Positions 13,040-24,538 of a stretch of DNA of 64,000 nt are shown here, piece by piece. This stretch comes from Owenia fusiformis (Eukaryota > Annelida > Polychaeta > Sabellida > Oweniidae). The stretch spans positions 27,903,375 to 27,967,374 of the forward strand of contig CAIIXF020000005.1 of assembly GCA_903813345.2 (NCBI GenBank). Direction: 5' to 3'. Positions within the stretch are counted from its first letter, which is position 1, and every line of letters begins with the position of its first letter. The notes below the pieces were generated by a model that saw nothing but the letters and a program-made list of their open reading frames with translations, was not told the origin of the DNA and did no database searches. The position numbers and the translations under genes are program-made.

Positions 13040-13445
13040 TTGAAACCTCAGCTCCAGTGGGATTTCATCCGGGGGTTTCATCACCTTACATTTGTCGGAT
13101 AATGAAAACCAAAAACATTAATCGACCGATGAAATCAAAATTAGTGCCGATCCCGTATCCATTTTTCGTCAAAGAGAGTTCACTTTTTATACTGAACAAC
13201 TTTGGCCCAAAATCACTCGAAAAGTACTCATAATAGTGAAAAACTAGATCTCATTTCTCATTATATTTAATTCTATATGTTCAGAATGCACGAGAGAGGG
13301 TCTAAATTGGAAAATTTCTGGAGCATGCCCCTCGATCCACGCATGACCCATTCATATACAAAAATCACCCCCTCCCTTGGCAAATCCTTCTGAAGCCCCT
13401 GGGTTTTGATCGAACCCCCGAACCCCCTCCCCCTGGCAACGGGCC
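13040..13445. repeat. Degenerate C/G-tract repeat region
   Basis: This region has CATCCGGGGGTTTCATC, TTTGGCCCAAAATCACT and CCCCCTCCCCCTGGCAACGGGCCC. The region at 9540-9715 has a comparable order (GGGGGTTTCACTT, TTTGGCCAAAAATCACT, then a G tract), which suggests distant copies of one repeat. No coding signal. Confidence 0.35.
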
Positions 13446-13799
13446 CATGTAGTCTGTCAATATCAAATGTTTACTTCTTTGACAGAGACAGACGCAGACA
13501 ACACTATCGAATTGATAGGGCTTGGTTTGAGAATATAATTCATATACACTTTTAATAATATTCGTTCTATAACGTTTTCATATGTTGCCTTGCATTCTAA
13601 TTTACAAGTTCGTCGAGATATTAGCGATATGAGAATAAAAAGCGCAACATGTTACACTGCTGTTAATGGCTGAATCCTTTGTGCTTTGATGAAATGACGT
13701 GGTGACCTTCAATTTCAACATATATACGACTGTAAGTCATAATAATGTCTGAGACTATCATAAAATAACAATTATAAATAAGTTATTGGTGTATCTTTC

Positions 13800-14109
13800 A
13801 GGTTATTGGCCGTAAATTTACCTAAAGTCAGAGCGGATGAGGCTCAGTGAATCTTAAGGGATATCCCGGAGTGTGTTACATCGTATCTACTTACCGCCCT
13901 TACGGGTGTAATCCCTCGACCGCTGTTCTACCTGCGACTTGGAGCTATATGCCGAGCTTATTGCATTCGCAACAACGTCGTCTGTGCTGGATACACATTA
14001 AACCAAGCCAGGAAAACTATAAATTGGAAGCCTGTTAATATTACATCAGAACGTAATCAGGTTGTACCTAAGAAAGACTCGTGGCTCGCAGAAGGATTAA
14101 AAAACTGGT
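13800..14109 (+). other. Possible 5' non-coding exon of the amine receptor gene
   Basis: A patch richer in G+C than its surroundings, ending in a strong donor (CTG|GTAAGT at 14110). It contains short upstream ATG frames, for example ATGAGGCTCAGTGAATCTTAA at about 13837, but no long frame matching a known protein. A plausible acceptor (TTACCTCATTTCAG) ends at 15868, 287 bp before the receptor ATG, so 13.8-14.1 kb plus 15869-16154 could form a spliced 5' UTR. This is inference from splice signals and base composition only. Confidence 0.3.
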
Positions 14110-16049
14110 AAGTACGTTTTTAATGATTTCTTGAATTAATTCATTTAATAACTGTAGTAAAACAAAATAGACTTACAGTCCTAAGCATTTGATAATACTA
14201 AAGATGATTTTGATATTTGCAATGTACAAGTTATTATTAATTAGACAAATATTAAATCTGGTGAGGTCAATGGAGATTTTGGCTGAATATAGTACTTCTG
14301 TTTATATCACTTCTGTGTTTCTTTGGCCTCGTGCTTTTGAGTAAACATACACGTTAATTCTGAGCAGATATATCTGCTAAAAGCAATATTGATGATTTCG
14401 AACAACTTTCAATTGAATTATTCAATCCAGGGAGATCCCAGATTCTAACTTCATAGCAAATATATTTACCGGCACTGGCGAACACATTCTTGAATAGTGA
14501 CACTCAAAGAAATGTGTTAGTTTGCGAGAAATAAGTTTTGATTCTTTTTTCCAGATTTGAAACCAGAACAGGTTTGCGGAGAGAAAAAAACAAATATTAT
14601 CTTTGAGATAGGATAAATGTGTGTTCCCTGACCGACGTTATTGATATATAGCATATAGCTTCATTCTGTCTTCAACAGATGTCTAAATAATGTGAAGAGC
14701 TTTAGATGGAATGAGTTCTACGAAACATCATCAGAGTCTGTCATTAACCTTTCGTACTTGTTAATAACACTCCGAGACAAATTCTTTGGATTTATAGATA
14801 ACGTTTATGATAAAAAATATAGCCTATAAATAGACAACGGAGAAGGAATAGCGAGGTTAAATAACGGTTATATCGGCCTACTTCAACTGCGCTTATGGAA
14901 TTGAAAAGCAGAAATTCATTACGAGACAAACTATAATTCGCCGGGAGAATAACAACGTTGGGCAAATGAAACCAACGTGTCAATTGACGTGCCAATCCTA
15001 AATGTCCCGTAACGGGATTGCATATCAAGAGATGAATACTAACTTACCGATCAGACTGGATTAAAAGGATGTTCCACACGATAAATTATTTACTTCACCG
15101 TCTCGGAAGATAGAATTGAGAATCTATCAAGAACGGCGCGTTGATATTGGTGTATAGCTTTAATTGATGACATCGCGCACGATAAGTTCAGTTCAGTGCA
15201 GGAATTGCATATATCTAACTGCATTGCTTTGCGTAACAAACCATCGACCACTTTCTGATAGACAACACGGTGGCAGGACAAGATACTCGTAATTTCAACA
15301 AAGTAATATTAATAGTATTACAAAGAAGATAAATACACATTTCTGAGCTAGATTATGAAAATTTCTATTGATTTATTATAGGTGAGTTGTTTCAAGCCAC
15401 AGCAAACAGCAAAAATATTTAGCAATATCGTATCGTATATTTAGTTTTACAAACGTCCATGACAGATAAGAAGAGCTGTGAGGTAAGCTGAACCTTGTGG
15501 ATGATTTCGTCTCACTCAAGTGTTTAACGACAAACGGATATAAAATATCAGATGCAGAATATTGAAGATCCGAATCAGAAATATGAGACAGATCATTGTG
15601 ATTATAAACTACGCTTTGAATACAAAGTATACCGTCAAACTCGATTGCTCGATAGAAAATCTCAACAATTCTAAATTTGCCTTTATTATCCATATACCAC
15701 GTCGTGGGAATATCATCTAAATAAAATATCAGTTCAATATCAAGGCGACGGGTGGCAGATTCAATTTGTTTTATGGACTATAAAAACCAGTGGATGAATA
15801 CGAAGATTGGTGACACATAATTATTATACATCCTTCATCCGTCTGGTAAGAGATTTACCTCATTTCAGCCGCTCTCGAGAATACTTCAACATCTGCAAAA
15901 AAGACATACAAGGATTTACTTTCCGAATCGGCAGCGGGGATTGTGACAATAGCGTTCATTATATCAGTGATAAAATATGTATTGTAATAACACAGGCTGC
16001 GAACTAGTACAATAGGTGTTTAATTAGTTGTAATAAAAATATGATGCTG

Positions 16050-16057
16050 TGACGTCA
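16050..16057. promoter_or_regulatory. CRE palindrome upstream of the receptor ATG
   Basis: A perfect TGACGTCA, the CREB/ATF site, 98 bp before the receptor start codon. A chance match is possible, but the position suggests cAMP-responsive control of an aminergic GPCR, or an element in its 5' UTR if the UTR starts further upstream. Confidence 0.35.
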
Positions 16058-16154
16058 ACTAAATCTAAATACCCAGTGGCAGCGTCGCAAAAATATAACT
16101 TTTTACAAGAAATGCGGATACTGTTAGAACTGTTGATGTTAGATTAACTATAAT

Positions 16155-17543
16155 ATGGCACAGGATGATCTGCAGGCGGCAATAAATAAAACTACAGTGG
16201 ATATTTTAAGCGGCTACACCGGTGCTTACTCATTCGCCAACAGCTTAGACTCAAATCTTGATAACGGAAATATGGTACCAAATGTGTATGACATGAGTCT
16301 TGTTTCTAATAAAACAGATATGGCTATGGTCAATTCGTCGCTATCTGAATCGATGACAGAGAACATGACATGGGATACAATGCCAGTAGGTGAAGCTATT
16401 GTGTCTTCCTCTTTGCAAGGATTTTTCATATTTACAACAGTGTTCGGAAACATCCTCGTTGTGATGTCTGTATTCACGTACAAGCCTTTACGAAACGTCC
16501 AGAACTTTCTTATAGTCAGCCTCGCTTGCGCTGACATGTGTGTGGCGACCTTGGTTATGCCATTCAACGTGGTCTATAACATGTTAGGCTATTGGACATT
16601 CGGGATGGTATTCTGTCAGCTTTGGCTTACGATGGACGTGTTGTGCTGCACGGCATCTATTTTGAACTTATGCGCAATAGGCCTGGACCGTTACTGGGCT
16701 ATTCATGATCCAATAAATTATGCACAAAAACGGACACTAGGAAGGGTTATGTTTATGATCTTGATGGTGTGGGGACTAAGTGGTATGATCGCCATCCCCC
16801 CGCTTGTTGGCTGGAATAATTGGCCAGACGTGCAAAATGAACGAATGATGATCTGTGCCCTTACAGATGAAAAGGGATATGTTATCTACTCTGCATCTGG
16901 ATCGTTCTTCGTTCCTTTATTCATATTGTCTATTGTATATCTAAAAATATTTCTCGCTACACGCGAGCGGCTGCGAAAGCGAGCAATGGCTGGTGCTGCC
17001 ATGAAAATCACAGCGGCCAGTATAGTAAACAATCACAACACTGAATGCAGCTCCTCTGAAAGCCCAGAGGAGACAAAAGACACACACGTTATTGCGGATG
17101 ATAACAGCACCGCGTTATGTATAAATAAACGCAAATATGAACACCTTAAGGACAGTCCTAACAGGTGTCATAATGGGTCAACCCAAAAACTGAATCCTAA
17201 GCAATCGCCAAAAACCTTTCCCCAAAAGTCGAATTTACAAATACACAAATTCTTGGAAGAAAGGGCAAAAATATCTCTATCCAAAGAAAGACGTGCAGCT
17301 AGGACACTAGGTATTATCATGGGTGTATTCGTGCTCTGTTGGCTTCCCTTCTTCCTTATGTACGTAGTTTGTCCATTTTCAGGAGACCTTTGTATGAATT
17401 CAGACAAACGTTTTATTAACTTCATTGTATGGTTAGGGTATATTAATTCAACTCTTAATCCCATTATTTATACAATTTTTAACATTGACTTCAGAAAGGC
17501 TTTCAAGCGAATACTTTCTGGAAAATGTAATTTGCATAGATGA
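16155..17543 (+). CDS. Tyramine/octopamine-type biogenic amine GPCR
   Basis: A complete intronless 462-aa class A receptor. Residues 1-80 are an extracellular tail with N-glycosylation sequons at N11, N52, N60 and N70. Seven membrane segments follow: TM1 about 82-106 (N99), TM2 with D127, TM3 with C154 and the amine-binding D161, then D178-R179-Y180, TM4 W206, loop cysteine C234, TM5 with serines 246, 248 and 250 before P254, TM6 CWLPFF (395-400), TM7 W426 and NPIIY (435-439). The third inner loop is long (about 270-380) and basic at both ends; the C-tail is short with a possible palmitoyl cysteine C458. LDRYWAIHDPINYAQKRTLG, GYVIYSASGSFF and ARTLGIIMGVFVLCWLPFF match insect Oct-TyrR/tyramine type 1 receptors better than dopamine or serotonin receptors. 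Those couple mainly to Gi/o at the plasma membrane; ligand and coupling here are inferred. AATAAA signals lie at 17912 and 17963. Subtype call is moderately sure, amine receptor very sure. Confidence 0.93.
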   Translation: MAQDDLQAAINKTTVDILSGYTGAYSFANSLDSNLDNGNMVPNVYDMSLVSNKTDMAMVNSSLSESMTENMTWDTMPVGEAIVSSSLQGFFIFTTVFGNILVVMSVFTYKPLRNVQNFLIVSLACADMCVATLVMPFNVVYNMLGYWTFGMVFCQLWLTMDVLCCTASILNLCAIGLDRYWAIHDPINYAQKRTLGRVMFMILMVWGLSGMIAIPPLVGWNNWPDVQNERMMICALTDEKGYVIYSASGSFFVPLFILSIVYLKIFLATRERLRKRAMAGAAMKITAASIVNNHNTECSSSESPEETKDTHVIADDNSTALCINKRKYEHLKDSPNRCHNGSTQKLNPKQSPKTFPQKSNLQIHKFLEERAKISLSKERRAARTLGIIMGVFVLCWLPFFLMYVVCPFSGDLCMNSDKRFINFIVWLGYINSTLNPIIYTIFNIDFRKAFKRILSGKCNLHR

Positions 17544-20500
17544 AAAATATCGTTTTTAATTATATTTTATTGAATTAATGCAATCAAAACAAACCTGAAA
17601 TATATCGATGTAAATACATAATGCATTAGCTGGTCATAGAAAATGTAATCGTATCTAAAGTGCTTAAGGGGTATACTTAAGGGGTTATTTAGATAATAGC
17701 CTGCTAAATAAGGAGGTTGTAACTTTGCAATGATTGCTCTTTTTATCTCATCCTTCAAAGTATCATATGTTGCTTGAATATGTTTTTCACGGCTACCGTT
17801 TGAAGCAAACTCATTTTCCAAATACTTAACCAGTTAATGTGTATTGGCCATCCACTTATAAAGCGAATGTTTACTTTTTACTATTTTTGTTTTCATGGAT
17901 ATCACTGATCTAATAAATACTACGTGTAATTCTTTGCTAAGTTGCAAACCTTATGCTGTTCAAATAAAGCTTCAAAGAACATCATTCTCCAGATAAATCT
18001 GTGATCTTAAAGGCAGAATCTGATCTATATGTGGTCACAAAATTACAAGCAACATGTATAGTTGACCTACCAATCTATTCCTTACAATATCAAATACAAT
18101 ATCTCCTAAAAGATTCACAATATGTTATAAATTGGGGGAGTTATTGAAAATTCAAAGTGCAAAAATGACTGAAAAATGTTTGAATTCTCCCAAATAATAA
18201 GAATGGTACCCATTCTTATAGAAAAATAATACATTATTGTAAAAATCTTTAGTTTTCCTGGAATAAAGTATGCACTTTTGTGATTTTTAGAAAATAGACA
18301 TGACAAGGAATGGCATGAAAAAAATATTCTAAAATTGAAACAGTTTTTGTTTAGCCTGCTCGCTTTATCTGATTCTCTCTTTAAACATCATTTATCAAAC
18401 ATATAACGATGATAAAGTTTCCATCTGCGGAACTTCCATCTAACATTGTTCATTGTCAAGAACAATCTATATCGAAATCACAATCGATCGTATGTATGAA
18501 GTCAATCAATTTTAAAAAATATATTTTTAATCTCATTCAAAGCTTTCATATTGTTATTGGCTATACGCCATTGAATTTCTGAAACATGCCAATGGGTGTT
18601 ATCCTCCGATACATGGATCGAGAGGTGTTTGTTTTCATACTGAAGTTAGTAATTGTGATGCAGATGTGAATATCCTTGGGTGATAAAGTAAAATGATGTT
18701 CCAAATGGATGTGCCTGCTTCAACCCGATATTCAGCTTGTCAGTCATGATAATAAGAAGAGAATTCTTATTATATCACTGGAATTACCATAGTGCCGGTC
18801 TTCAAGAATCGTAGTCTCACGGGACAGTGAAAAATATACTACAGTGCTATTAGCATTCAAGATTGCTTTATCATTATCACATTATATTATCTGTAAATAT
18901 GTACGTTAGGCTTCATAGGCCTCTGTCGCTTTGCGTAAATACTTCGCTATTCTGATAAATTAGTTAATATCATATGAACGACAGTTCAACGACAGTATTT
19001 GAGAGATATTGCATTTACAAATATAATTCTTAACTCAAAACACCAAACCATATTCAGTTCCCTGTACAATCAAAGCCATTGATGAGTCGAGCTGCCCAAA
19101 AAGTTTGAAATGTGTATCTGGCACCATATCCGCTTACATTGTGAAAAAGTAATTCCTAGTACGCCTAATTAAGGAGCTATAGTAACACAATGTAGTGCAT
19201 CGATATTTGACCTAATATTTACATACCTACACATGTCCAGTACTGTTTTTTATTATAGCCGTTCAATAATCTTCGGACCGTTGGGCTGAATTATGCGTGT
19301 CATTAGCAGGGGTCAAAAATATTGGTAAAAACGAAATCCCCTTTTTACAATTTGGAGTACATACAGCTACAAAATATTATATAAAATGCATTTAATTTTG
19401 AGTGTATGTTTTAGGTTTCCCAACTATAAATTTGATGTTATTTTTCTTAGAAATACAAAAAATCACTTAATCAGCACATCAACAATTTGAATTATTTTTT
19501 CAATATTAGTGATGTAAATGGTATCAATGAATCATTTTTATATAAGAATGAAATATGCTAAAATTGTTGTTGATTTTCGAAAAATGGGGTTTAATACGTT
19601 TTGAGATATGAACTGTTACCGTCAGGGGTCAACTATCTATAAAGGGGGCGTATTGCTCTTCATTGACTTACTGTGGCTCACGCTAAAATTATTTTGCCCC
19701 TATTTAGATATTGCTGAGATGTAAAACAACCACCAAGACCTGGTCGAATTCATGAAGCTTTGAGAAAATATGCTTTTGATTTTCACTAAAAATCTGCTCA
19801 TAACCATCAGTTGTGCCTAAAGAATATATTACCATCTGAAAATCTGATGATATGCAGCAGTAACGTCGAAAGAGAAATGTAAGGCGTTTGATTGCACAGA
19901 TCTCTTATAAACTATTAGGCACTGCTCCCTCTGAATATATAAACGTTCTAATACCTCTATAACATTCAAATATATATATATATTTCACATATTTGTCGTT
20001 AACATGCTTTATTAATGTGTTTTATAAAACATAGGCAATTATTTCCTGTTTGACTCCTGGCAATGATAGCTGTAAATTCTTAAATAAAACTTTGAAATAA
20101 TAAAAACCTAACATATTTGAAATTATAAATTCTTAAAAGAATTCACACAATTTTGTCGAATCTGCTTGACCAATATTCAAAAAATAAACAAAATTAAATG
20201 TATATCTATGTAATTACATTAATGAACCACTTGAAATTAGAATGAAATTAGAATTAATTCCAACATAATGATAATCCAATTTATTGCAAATATGCTACAA
20301 TTACTTATAAAGTCTTATAGTCTTATATGTAGAAACTTGTAATGAGAGGCATATTTCGAACCAAAAGACCGGAGTTTTTTCAGCAAACGGCATTCTAAAG
20401 GAATCAAGACATATGGACCTCCTTAAATATTGGTCCAAATGTTGCTGCACTATATTGTGTTACGGATTCTTCATATTCCGGAGTCATACTATGGACTATA

Positions 20501-23460
20501 ACTGAAACTAGAACATTTCAAAACACATCAAAGCTGTCTTATAAAAAATTACCTCATTGACTTCTCCAGAAACATCGAGACTCGAGAGCATATGTAAACT
20601 CCATCAATTCTCGAAATGACTTTTTGTTGGTTAATACAGAAAACTATAAAAAGTTGATATTTTAAAAGCGTTTGACAGGTATAAACTAACCAATTGAAAC
20701 TGGTGTGTCGTGTGTGAAGTAACTCTCAGGTATGCGATGGTAGGCCATCATTTGTCGTGTTCCGATAAACTTGTTGATTTTTGTTCCTTCCCAGCTTAAG
20801 ACAATCCATATTTTGAATGTAACTGAAGATTTGTTCCATAAATGATCTGATATCATCCCTACTTTCAAAGGAAATCTATATATATTCTATGTTACTTCTC
20901 AAGTTTGTAATTTTGGTCTCTTTAGAATGATGGTAGGTACTTCATATTTTCTCAGGGTATAAGCAAGAAGCAAGTTACTTTGCCCTATCTACAACAATCT
21001 CCAATACATGTAATTTGTATACGAGCCCCATCAAGGCGTAATATATCTGAATAGCACAGGTTTTAATGCAGTGTTTTCATAGGAAACATCATTATTATTA
21101 AACTTAAATGATTATGTACTCGTTTATTTAGTTGAATCAAATTACTGTATTGTTATGATATGATCAACGCAATATACAGGTTGACAAATAAGTCACATCC
21201 AATGCTACACCTAAATCCTTAATATATCGTAACTAGTGTGATAGACTATTAGAAATGTCATCCAAAGTTACACTAACGTTAACGTCTTTCAAGTATTATG
21301 AATGAACTTTACGACGTCATTTAATAGGTAGTGTGTCCTTCCCAGCAGCTTTTATTGCGTCAAAATGAGAAGGATATGCCCTCAGCAATACTTTAAAATG
21401 TTTTTCACATTCTTGTTGCAAAAACTCTTCACCACCATCCCCGACCCTTTATTTTCTACACATCTAACCCTATCTTCAACTTGGTTGAATTCACTGCCAA
21501 AAACATATGTTGTCAGTTTGAGCTCATTTGACTTTTCTGATGCCTGATTCTTAGAATCGAGTCAAATACACCAAATTGCCATCTGTGGTCAATTACTTGA
21601 CGGTTATCAGACATATGCTAATCAAGGCAACTTTGGACGATCTTTCCAATGATATATCACACTTGGTACCATATATCTTGGTTTTAGCTGTAGAGTGGGA
21701 GCGTGGCTTATACTTAAAATTATATATATGTTAGTCAATGTAAACTTTTAACATGCGGCTATTTTTAATCGCAAAAGAAGGCCAAGATGTCAAGATGTAA
21801 AAAATACCAGACCTAAAGTTCAAGTGAATATAGGTTCTTGACCGTTCTCAATGTCAGTGCCCTGAAGGGAGTAATAGATTCGGATGACCTCATAACTATC
21901 TTATAATGGGTATATTATATCCAGCAGCGATTCTAACATAAATGTTTTCTTAGAAAAATATATCCACTGATTTATCAAAAATTCATATTTCTGATTGGTC
22001 AGATACAGTCATGTGACTCTCTGGAATGTGGTGATTCAAGATGGGACGCATTGGTATCCTCCATTAAGGGACCAATATGCGAGAAATCCCCCGGCAAGAT
22101 ATATCTTATTCATCATTGGTTGAAATTGAAAAAACACTTGCAAAATAATTGATTAACCACGAATGATCTATTTACACAGGTTTACTTTTTAGTTTTTATT
22201 GAATGCATAATGTTTGATAATATGGATGATATTCTTATGTGATAGTTTTATTTATGTGCATGAACAATGGACATGTATCTGCTCCTATAATATGATATGT
22301 ATTTAACTAGATATTAGGCGTTTGTATAACACCTATGGGATATTTATTTTTGCAGATATGGAATATATAAATTTAATTCGTGAGTAACTTTATCTCATGT
22401 ATTATTTGCTGAACGCATATGCATATATATATATATTGTAATAGATATCATATGTAAGGTAAGATCATAATAGGAAGGGTGTTGGCAAATGTATAAAATG
22501 AATCGAACAGAAAGTGCCAATAAATATTTGATACAATATAAAAAATTCACTGTTGTTTAAATCTTGCTATTATATGCTATTATTAAGTTAAGGGGCAACA
22601 TAAAATAAGAAATAGAAAAAAGTTGTTTGTTCTTGTCACAATTTTACAATTTTTGGTCATAGCATTCGTTGTCATGGGTACTTTTAATAGTTGATGGATT
22701 ATGACGTTCTCTCACGAAAATGTATTTATTTTGAAGATTAATTGGTTAATGAACTACGGATATAGGATATATTCCCCTTACTTTCAATTCTAATGAATAT
22801 ATAATAAGATATGTTTCCAAATAATAAATTTCGGCTCGCAATGGATACATCTAAAAGGTAGTATGTATTTGAAAACATTGTATATTCTCTATCCATCAAT
22901 TGCCACTTTAACTCTCAAATCCCAATTACAACCCCCCAAATATTACAAAATGGATAGAATGAACAGATATCCTGATTCTCTGGTACCGATTCCACTCCTT
23001 TAACTATTGGAGGGTCTCCAATATTGAATTTGTTTCCATATAAAAAAATTATAGTTAAAAGCATTTACTTCCGATTACAAATTATTAGGAGGCAATGATG
23101 TAAAATGTATCACGTCGATGACGTTAGAGTGATAATTCAACACGTCATGCAGCTGTCTTAACAGCTTTATTATGCTCCTGAGACAATCATCGAATAGAGG
23201 GATAAAACAAATCGATGTCCATATAACGTTTGTATTAAAGTCATGATGAGCATATGTTTCATGATTGAGATATCGAAAGAAAGCAAAATTCAAGATTACG
23301 TAGATCTGTGACACACGTGGAAATATTTAATATGATATCGAAGTTCATTCTGAAAACATTAGAGACGAATGAATCCAACTAAACAAGATAATTCAGTAGA
23401 AAAAATTAGAAAATACGAAGCCCAAATGATATGTAAAGAAAACTATTCCACTTTTTATAA
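17544..23460. other. Receptor 3' flank and non-coding stretch
   Basis: AATAAA at 17912-17917 and 17963-17968 are candidate polyadenylation signals of the receptor. Beyond about 18 kb I see no exon chain, RNA gene or clear repeat. All open frames are shorter than about 80 codons and lack motifs. Confidence 0.45.
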
Positions 23461-23834
23461 CCCTACTATCACACCAAACTAGTTCTCACTACGTTCTCGA
23501 AAACGGGCTTGAACTGTGTACGAACGGACTGGACGTACTTAGAACCGTTTGGGGTCTATTTACAAACTTCATCGAACGTACTGGAACGGGTAAGTCCTCT
23601 AGAACTTAGAACATGCTCAAAATGTTCTCGTGGTCGTCACGTTCTACAATTAGAATTCTTTTCTCCGAACCACGCCAGCAATGCGTACTCATTAGTAAAT
23701 TAATGTTAATTTTACGTTTCTATTTGTATTTTTGCTATACTTGTCGTTTAGTAAAGTCAAAATATCACTTTCATCAACGTTTACAAAATGAAATGTCCGT
23801 CTACCGTGTTTTTCTGTCGTCATGAAACTTATCT

Positions 23835-24002
23835 TTCAAAAGTAGCGGTCAACAGTACCTAGTAGTGGTCAACAGTACACATATTGTTGACCGCTAATCA
23901 ACCAATTAGAATCGAGTATTTCAGTTGAGGTACTAACGATACAACATATTGTTGACCCCTAATCAACCAATCAGAATCGAGTATTTCAGTTGAGGTAATA
24001 AC
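23835..24002. repeat. Local tandem/inverted duplication inside the TIR element
   Basis: Two copies of a unit of about 63 bp (ATATTGTTGACCGCTAATCA, then ACCAATTAGAATCGAGTATT, then TCAGTTGAGGTA; second copy with CCCC and CAATCAG changes) follow two short copies of AGTAGYGGTCAACAGTAC. The GTTGACC/GGTCAAC words are mutually inverted. Confidence 0.7.
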
Positions 24003-24450
24003 AATTTATGTTGTTTACATGGCTCGTAGTTTGAATAATGATTTTGTACGATTATGACAAGTAAAATCACCTTATTTATTTTGCGGATATACTTTGATTA
24101 ACACAACAGATAAAGTATAGATTAAAACTTACTGCTGACATATGGTTTACTAAATTAAATGCACAGAAACTGGTGACATATTTCGGTTATCAGAGACAGT
24201 ATTCCCAGGAGACTGGCATGAAACAATGGGATACACGATCTGTCATTCCCGTTGTTTAGTATTTGTTGTTTAGTATATACTCATCAAGTGATATGTTGAA
24301 ACTTTACTTTCTGGCTTATCTTGTCAGAGATCTCCGCTTCTCATTTGTGAGATGAATGTGGCATCTGACAGTTTAATGGCATTCAAATGAATTAGAAAAC
24401 GAATGGAATATAAATTCCAGGAATACATTCAACGTAAAGAATTTATGTAT

Positions 24451-24538
24451 GAATACTTGTGCAAGTTCATGTATTCTTGATTAGCTTCAATTATTAGTTA
24501 TTGAGTCAAGTAAGATAGAATCTTGCACAGGTACGATA
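24451..24538. repeat. Small imperfect hairpin, TACCTGTGCAAG family
   Basis: ATACTTGTGCAAG at about 24451 is mirrored by CTTGCACAGGTA ending at about 24534, with partial pairing between. The same terminal word occurs in the hairpin at 63.7 kb, so these are probably members of one miniature element family. Confidence 0.45.

Noticed and set aside
15376-15693. 105-codon - strand frame before the receptor gene
   Set aside because: No domain recognised and it overlaps the likely promoter/5' UTR region of the receptor; no supporting splice signals.
16226-16567. 113-codon - strand frame inside the receptor
   Set aside because: Antisense shadow of the receptor coding sequence.
17168-17464. 98-codon - strand frame inside the receptor
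   Set aside because: Antisense shadow of the receptor coding sequence.
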